Source of the DNA: Epiperipatus broadwayi
Taxonomy: Eukaryota; Onychophora; Udeonychophora; Euonychophora; Peripatidae
Reading direction: 5' to 3'
DNA: 64,000 bases
Assembly: GCA_028023455.1 (NCBI GenBank)
Contig: JAQFVV010000030.1
Location: 7,212,501 to 7,276,500, forward strand
Shown here: positions 59,986-64,000 of the stretch, piece after piece
How positions within the stretch are numbered: position 1 is the stretch's first letter
How the letters are laid out: every line of letters starts with the position of its first letter
Position numbers and translations under genes: made by a program
Notes under the pieces: generated by a model
What the model was told of the DNA's origin: nothing
The model's database searches: none
Seen by the model: the letters and a program-made list of their open reading frames with translations, nothing else

Positions 59986-60721
59986 AATAAAAGCCTCTTC
60001 AAGTTTAATTCAGTTTCTCTAATCTATAATCCTCTTCCTCAGTCACATCAAAATACTTCTTTATTTATTCATCCATCTGATCTTTCTCTACATCTTTAGT
60101 AATCTCTTGGAATATAATTAAAGGCATAATTTTCATTCGCATTTCTTCTAGTAATATATCCAGTCCAGATCTATTTTAGTCTCTTAATTTTTTTAATTAT
60201 GATCCTTTTTTATTTTCAACATATTGTTATGTTAAGTGTCCACGTCTTTGATTCATAAGCAAAAACTATTAAAACACATCTATTAAATATATTGACAAAA
60301 TTCCTTTTAATATTATTATTCTCAAAAAGACTCCATTCAAATTTAATTTTATGATTAATTTCATCACTTTTGTTTTCATCTGTATTAATACCTGACCAAG
60401 ATATTTGTAATTGCCAACTTCTTTATTTCATGAATATTAATCTTTACTTTTTTTTTTTTTGAAGTTCATTGAACACTACTTTAATCGCTTTAGTATTCAT
60501 CTTTAGTCCTACTTTTTTTTACTTTCATCTGATAACTCTTGCAACATTTCCTGAAGTTCAGAAGCATTTATTGTGCAAACAACCACATCATTTGCAAAAT
60601 CTAGATAACTTAAATAATCTTCAAATATTTTTATTCTACATTTTAATCCAGAGTATTCTTCTTATAAAACTACTGTAAAAAGTTTTGGAGATACAGAATC
60701 AGTATGTTCTATAACTTTATT

Positions 60722-61615
60722 AATATTAATCTTAACTAATCTTTTTATTGCAGTGCCAAATGTATATCATATAATACTAAATTGTCCATTCACTTTACTA
60801 CTGTTACACGATGCTTTATTTACCACTCTCTTTTAAGGTTTAGAGTTTTGATTGCCCCAGCAGTCTTCTTCAGAACTTTTATATCTCCTAACTTCAACTG
60901 CTAAATTCAAATTTTAAAAATTTACTAACTTCTTCAGAACTTTTCTATCTAAACATCACATGATCACTATCTCTGACAAAGGCCACAAGCAAGAAACTAG
61001 TCTGGGGATATTGGATGAGTAGGCACTAGATAGGGATTTTATGCACAAGCCTTCTGGCATCCATTGATTACTCTGGTTGGCACAGGGTGGCACTACTGTA
61101 TGGAGAGTTTTGCCTTGTTTATTAACTTTTATATCTCCTAAATTCAACTGCTAAATTTAAATTTTAAACATTTACTAACTTCTTCAGAACTTTTCTATCT
61201 AAACATCACATGATCACTATCTCTGACAAAGGCCACAAGCAAGAAACTAGTCTGGGGATATTGGATGAGTAGGCACTAGATAGGGATTTTATGCACAAGC
61301 CTTCTGGCATCCATTGATTACTCTGGTTGGCACAGGGTGGCACTACTGTATGGAGAGTTTTGCCTTGTTTATTAACTTTTATATCTCCTAAATTCAACTG
61401 ATAAATTCAAATTTTAAAAATTTACCATTATACTTTTTAGTAAATTTTTAGAATTTGAATTTAGCAGTTGAAGTTAGGGGATATAAAAGTTCTGAAGAAG
61501 ATTGCTGGGGCAATCGAAACTGTAAACTGTAAAAGATGGTGGTAAATAAAGCATTGTGTAACAGTAGTAAAGTGCATGGATAATTTAGTATTATATGTTA
61601 TACAATATTAATCTT
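60722..61615. mobile_element. Palindromic element D2 inserted in the RTE LINE, 12-bp target duplication
   Basis: aatattaatctt flanks it at 60722-60733 and 61604-61615. After a ~28-bp extension, inverted arms of about 170 bp run 60762-60934 and 61432-61602 (catataatactaaatt, ttactactgtt, ccccagca). Between them are two tandem 250-bp units, each with a family A piece. The right arm has CTGAAGA (61492), a perfect hairpin GATTGC-TGGG-GCAATC and GAAA, a partial hammerhead signature like that of D1. Confidence 0.7.
60956..61455 (+). repeat. Exact-offset 250-bp tandem duplication containing family A
   Basis: 60956-61205 and 61206-61455 are almost identical. Each contains the family A ribozyme region with CTGACAA (core G changed), GAAA, ACTAGT and C, but no stem I 5' strand. 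The junction sequence (tatctcctaaattcaactg) belongs to the host palindrome, so the duplication occurred after family A inserted. Confidence 0.85.
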
Positions 61616-62116
61616 CTTAGTGTACCAGGTAAGCATTATTGTTGCATTTGATAAATATTCTTAAGAATAAGATATCTTGAATTTATATCTTGATTTTAAT
61701 TATTGTGGAAATGCTTATAACATCAAATGCATTTAAATAATCTATAAAACCAAAGCATAATAGTAATTCATATTCTTCGGTTTTTATATAACTTTTTCAG
61801 ATACTTGAATATGATCTATTATGTTAAAACTAGTTTTAAATTTAGCTTATTCTCTTATTTGGTCTGAATCCAAAGGTTACTATGGACGAGATGCATATTA
61901 ACTCAATAAAAATTGTATGAACTGACAGAAGCCAGAAATCTGTAATTTCTAATCTCTTCCTTATCATCTTTTTTAAATAACAATATTAATACTGCAGTTT
62001 TTTCAATATCTATAACGTTAATATTATCTACAGTATTTGAAAGAACACGGTGATTTTATTCCTTTAACCGCATGATGTATCCTATAATAGATGCCACCAC
62101 ACATTTTTTTTTTTTA

Positions 62117-62515
62117 GCTACAAGAGAATATACATGTAAATGGAAAAAAATGGGTGATTTATTTTGTAAATTATGTGAGGAAGGAATAGAAAATATTAGG
62201 CATTTGTTAATTGAATATAAATACTTGAAAACAGAAAGGGTACATATAATAAAGTTGTGGAAGAATAAATATGAAAAAAAGTGCTTATACAGAAAGTGAA
62301 TTATTGGTTTTTATGCTGGGTTTGGGAAAAGATAAAGGGGATTTAGATATAAAGGTTATAGAGTTGACAAAGATTATGTTGTGGAAATGGGATGGAGCAG
62401 AATATGGAAAAATTTAGAGAGGGAAATGGAAAATAAAGTGGCTAACAGGTTTATCTGGGCGTAATTGCTCAGATATTCATGACTTCATTTAAGGAGAAGC
62501 CACAGTACATCACAT
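62117..62515 (+). pseudogene. 5'-truncated CR1-like LINE 3' end
   Basis: Reads TREYTCKWKKMGDLFCKLCE, then IENIRHLLIE, homologous to the C-terminal domain of the 33-38 kb element, continues with its 3' UTR, and ends in the same cacagtacatcacatcacat tail. Opposite orientation to the RTE LINE it interrupts. Confidence 0.8.
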
Positions 62516-64000
62516 CACATCTTCACTTACTTTTTTAAAGATATCAATAGTAATTCATCATTTCTTGGAGCTTTTTGATTAAGATTTAATTGCATGTTTC
62601 ACCTTTTCATTTAAAATGATTGGCAATTCAGAAGATGTTATAACTGTAATGGATACTATGTCTTTTTTTAATTCTTTGATATTATATAATTTTTTATAGA
62701 ATTCTTCCCCACATTTCCCTTCCTTCTTATTACTTTTTCATTGCTAAAATATTTTTTTTTCCAATGCCAAGATGTTGCTTTATACTTTTGAAACTTTTAT
62801 GTTCTTTTATGCTTTCTTCTTCAATTCACAGTAATATTTTCTTATGTTATTATTAACTTTTTTCTAGCATTTTACAGAACTTCTTGTATTTAATTCTTCT
62901 TAATAAATCATTCTTAAATATTTGCATATATATTTTTTTCTTCCTTATCTCAGTTGGAAATTTATGGGCCAATTGCTTCTTTTTTATATCGACTATCTTT
63001 GTTTCAGTTATAAATCGAGTATCAGTTATCTTAATTGAGTTGAATTGGTCTTAAAAGTCTGTCAATAGTGTAAAAAGATTAGCAAGTCTTATTTTAAATT
63101 CATTGAAGGGTTTCTGAAGGTTAGAAATATCAACTGTTAATACACTTTTAAAAATAATTTTCACCTTTTTGTTTTGCATTAACATGTATCTTACATCTCA
63201 TTAATGGATGATGCTCCCTGTTTGAATCTATTAAAAACAATAAATCTTGAAATATATATTTTCTGCTAGTCAAAATATAATCCAATTTCACTATATCATC
63301 ATTTTGATATTTCCATATCCATTTTCGTTTAGAATTTTTCTCAAAGAAAGAATTCATAAGGTACAATTTTTCTTTACAAATTCATAAGTCTATGCCCTCA
63401 CTCCTATCTGTCACCTTAATCGAATTTATCCACAGCATTTTTATCTTTCAAACATTTACCAATTCTAGCATTAAAGTGTCCTATAATAATTTTTAAAATT
63501 ATTTCCCATCATATCAAAAGTATTTTATACATCCCCATAAAAATCTCAGCTGCATTGCAATCAGAATTTGTTGAAGTATAACCTTGACTTCCCTGCATTT
63601 GAGGTCTTCTATTAAATTGAATACCTAATTTTTCCACCCTATCTGATATACCATCCCTCTCCACAATGTTGTTTTTCTGTTTTCTATTTATTAATCCCAT
63701 TTCATTTATCCGTCCAACATTTGTGCCTTTATATGAAAATATATGAGTCTACTTTTCAAATCATTTGTTTCTTCATCTTTTCTTCTAACTTCACAAAATT
63801 CAACAGTGCCCCATTTAATATTAGATAGATATTTTTCTAATACTTGTAATCTTTCTTCATTTGAAAGTGATTTATAATGTAGATAGCTAAATAAAAGGTC
63901 ATCATCGAAAGCATCTTGGGTCTGCAATCAAGGAGTCCTTAACACTGTCCTCCTTTGTTAGCTAACTTCTACTTTGGCTGGTGACTTTACAATCACTTTT

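Larger units (their letters stand above)
59990..63950 (-). mobile_element. RTE-type LINE, decayed and interrupted
   Basis: Minus strand, N to C. 63927-63706 has VLEKYLSNIKWGTVEFCEVRR, the start of the APE endonuclease. 63700-63509 has RDGISDRVEKLGIQF, and 63366-63148 has KRKWIWKYQNDDIVKLDYIL with a terminal EHHPL (the S-D-H box). The RT begins near 62590 (KAPRNDEL), motif A reads GFIDYLNAFDVI (about 61750-61712), and motif C reads DFANDVVV, followed by ELQEMLQELSDESK and GLKMNTK (about 60612-60500). The C-terminal part extends to about 60000 and resembles the fragment at 33.0-33.25 kb. Stops, frameshifts and two insertions make it non-functional. Confidence 0.75.

Noticed and set aside
60956-61397. 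Two identical 63-residue minus-strand frames
   Set aside because: They are produced by the 250-bp tandem duplication of a family A repeat, antisense to its ribozyme.

Overview
The window is strongly AT-rich animal (metazoan) genomic DNA. It has long introns, canonical GT-AG splice sites, a tRNA-derived SINE family, APE-type LINEs, Penelope-like element (PLE) remnants and very many palindromic repeats. Nothing in it looks bacterial or viral. The repeat mix fits an invertebrate; I cannot name the species.

The only convincing host gene lies on the minus strand. Six exons (45569-45693, 32819-32909, 27838-27980, 23352-23437, 16104-16192, 8991-9193) join in phase to give 244 residues and a stop. 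They encode a CAP/CRISP-type cysteine-rich secretory protein: CAP domain, four-cysteine hinge and six-cysteine C-terminal module. A poly(A) signal follows about 50 bases after the stop. The signal-peptide exon was not found; it is upstream of 45693 or beyond the window. The introns (about 4.4 to 12.7 kb) hold most of the repeats. A second possible exon, with a coiled-coil-like open frame, lies at 1011-1174 on the minus strand.

The main unexpected result is a set of about 17 hammerhead-ribozyme-like motifs (type I order: stem I, CUGANGA, stem II, GAAA, stem III hairpin, UH, stem I). They sit in several repeat families. Family A includes a 1.3-kb insertion at 13617-14918, flanked by a 14-bp target-site duplication, with two head-to-tail ~457-bp units and one inverted partial unit. 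Each unit has one motif, an architecture like the retrozymes reported in animals. Family B (17.2, 22.2/22.3, 24.8, 38.6, 44.4 kb) has a near-canonical consensus. Family C (3.7, 9.9, 10.1, 18.0 kb) includes a copy with an intact core. Two PLE GIY-YIG endonuclease remnants (about 6.8-7.1 and 15.7-15.95 kb) carry hammerhead-like three-way junctions at their 3' ends, which suggests PLEs as the source or mobiliser.

Layout: 0-8.9 kb has a 40-bp tandem repeat, a possible exon, PLE remnants and palindromes. 9-46 kb is the CRISP-like gene with introns full of ribozyme repeats, a probable 1.55-kb solo LTR (28004-29556), a 260-bp (TAA)n tract, an RTE 3' end (33.0-33.25 kb) and a nearly full-length but broken CR1-like LINE with an SGNH-esterase ORF1 (33.4-37.9 kb). 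46-51 kb is a cluster of nested palindromes. 52.4-60 kb has few recognisable features. 60-64 kb is a decayed RTE-type LINE interrupted by a palindromic element and a 5'-truncated CR1 copy.
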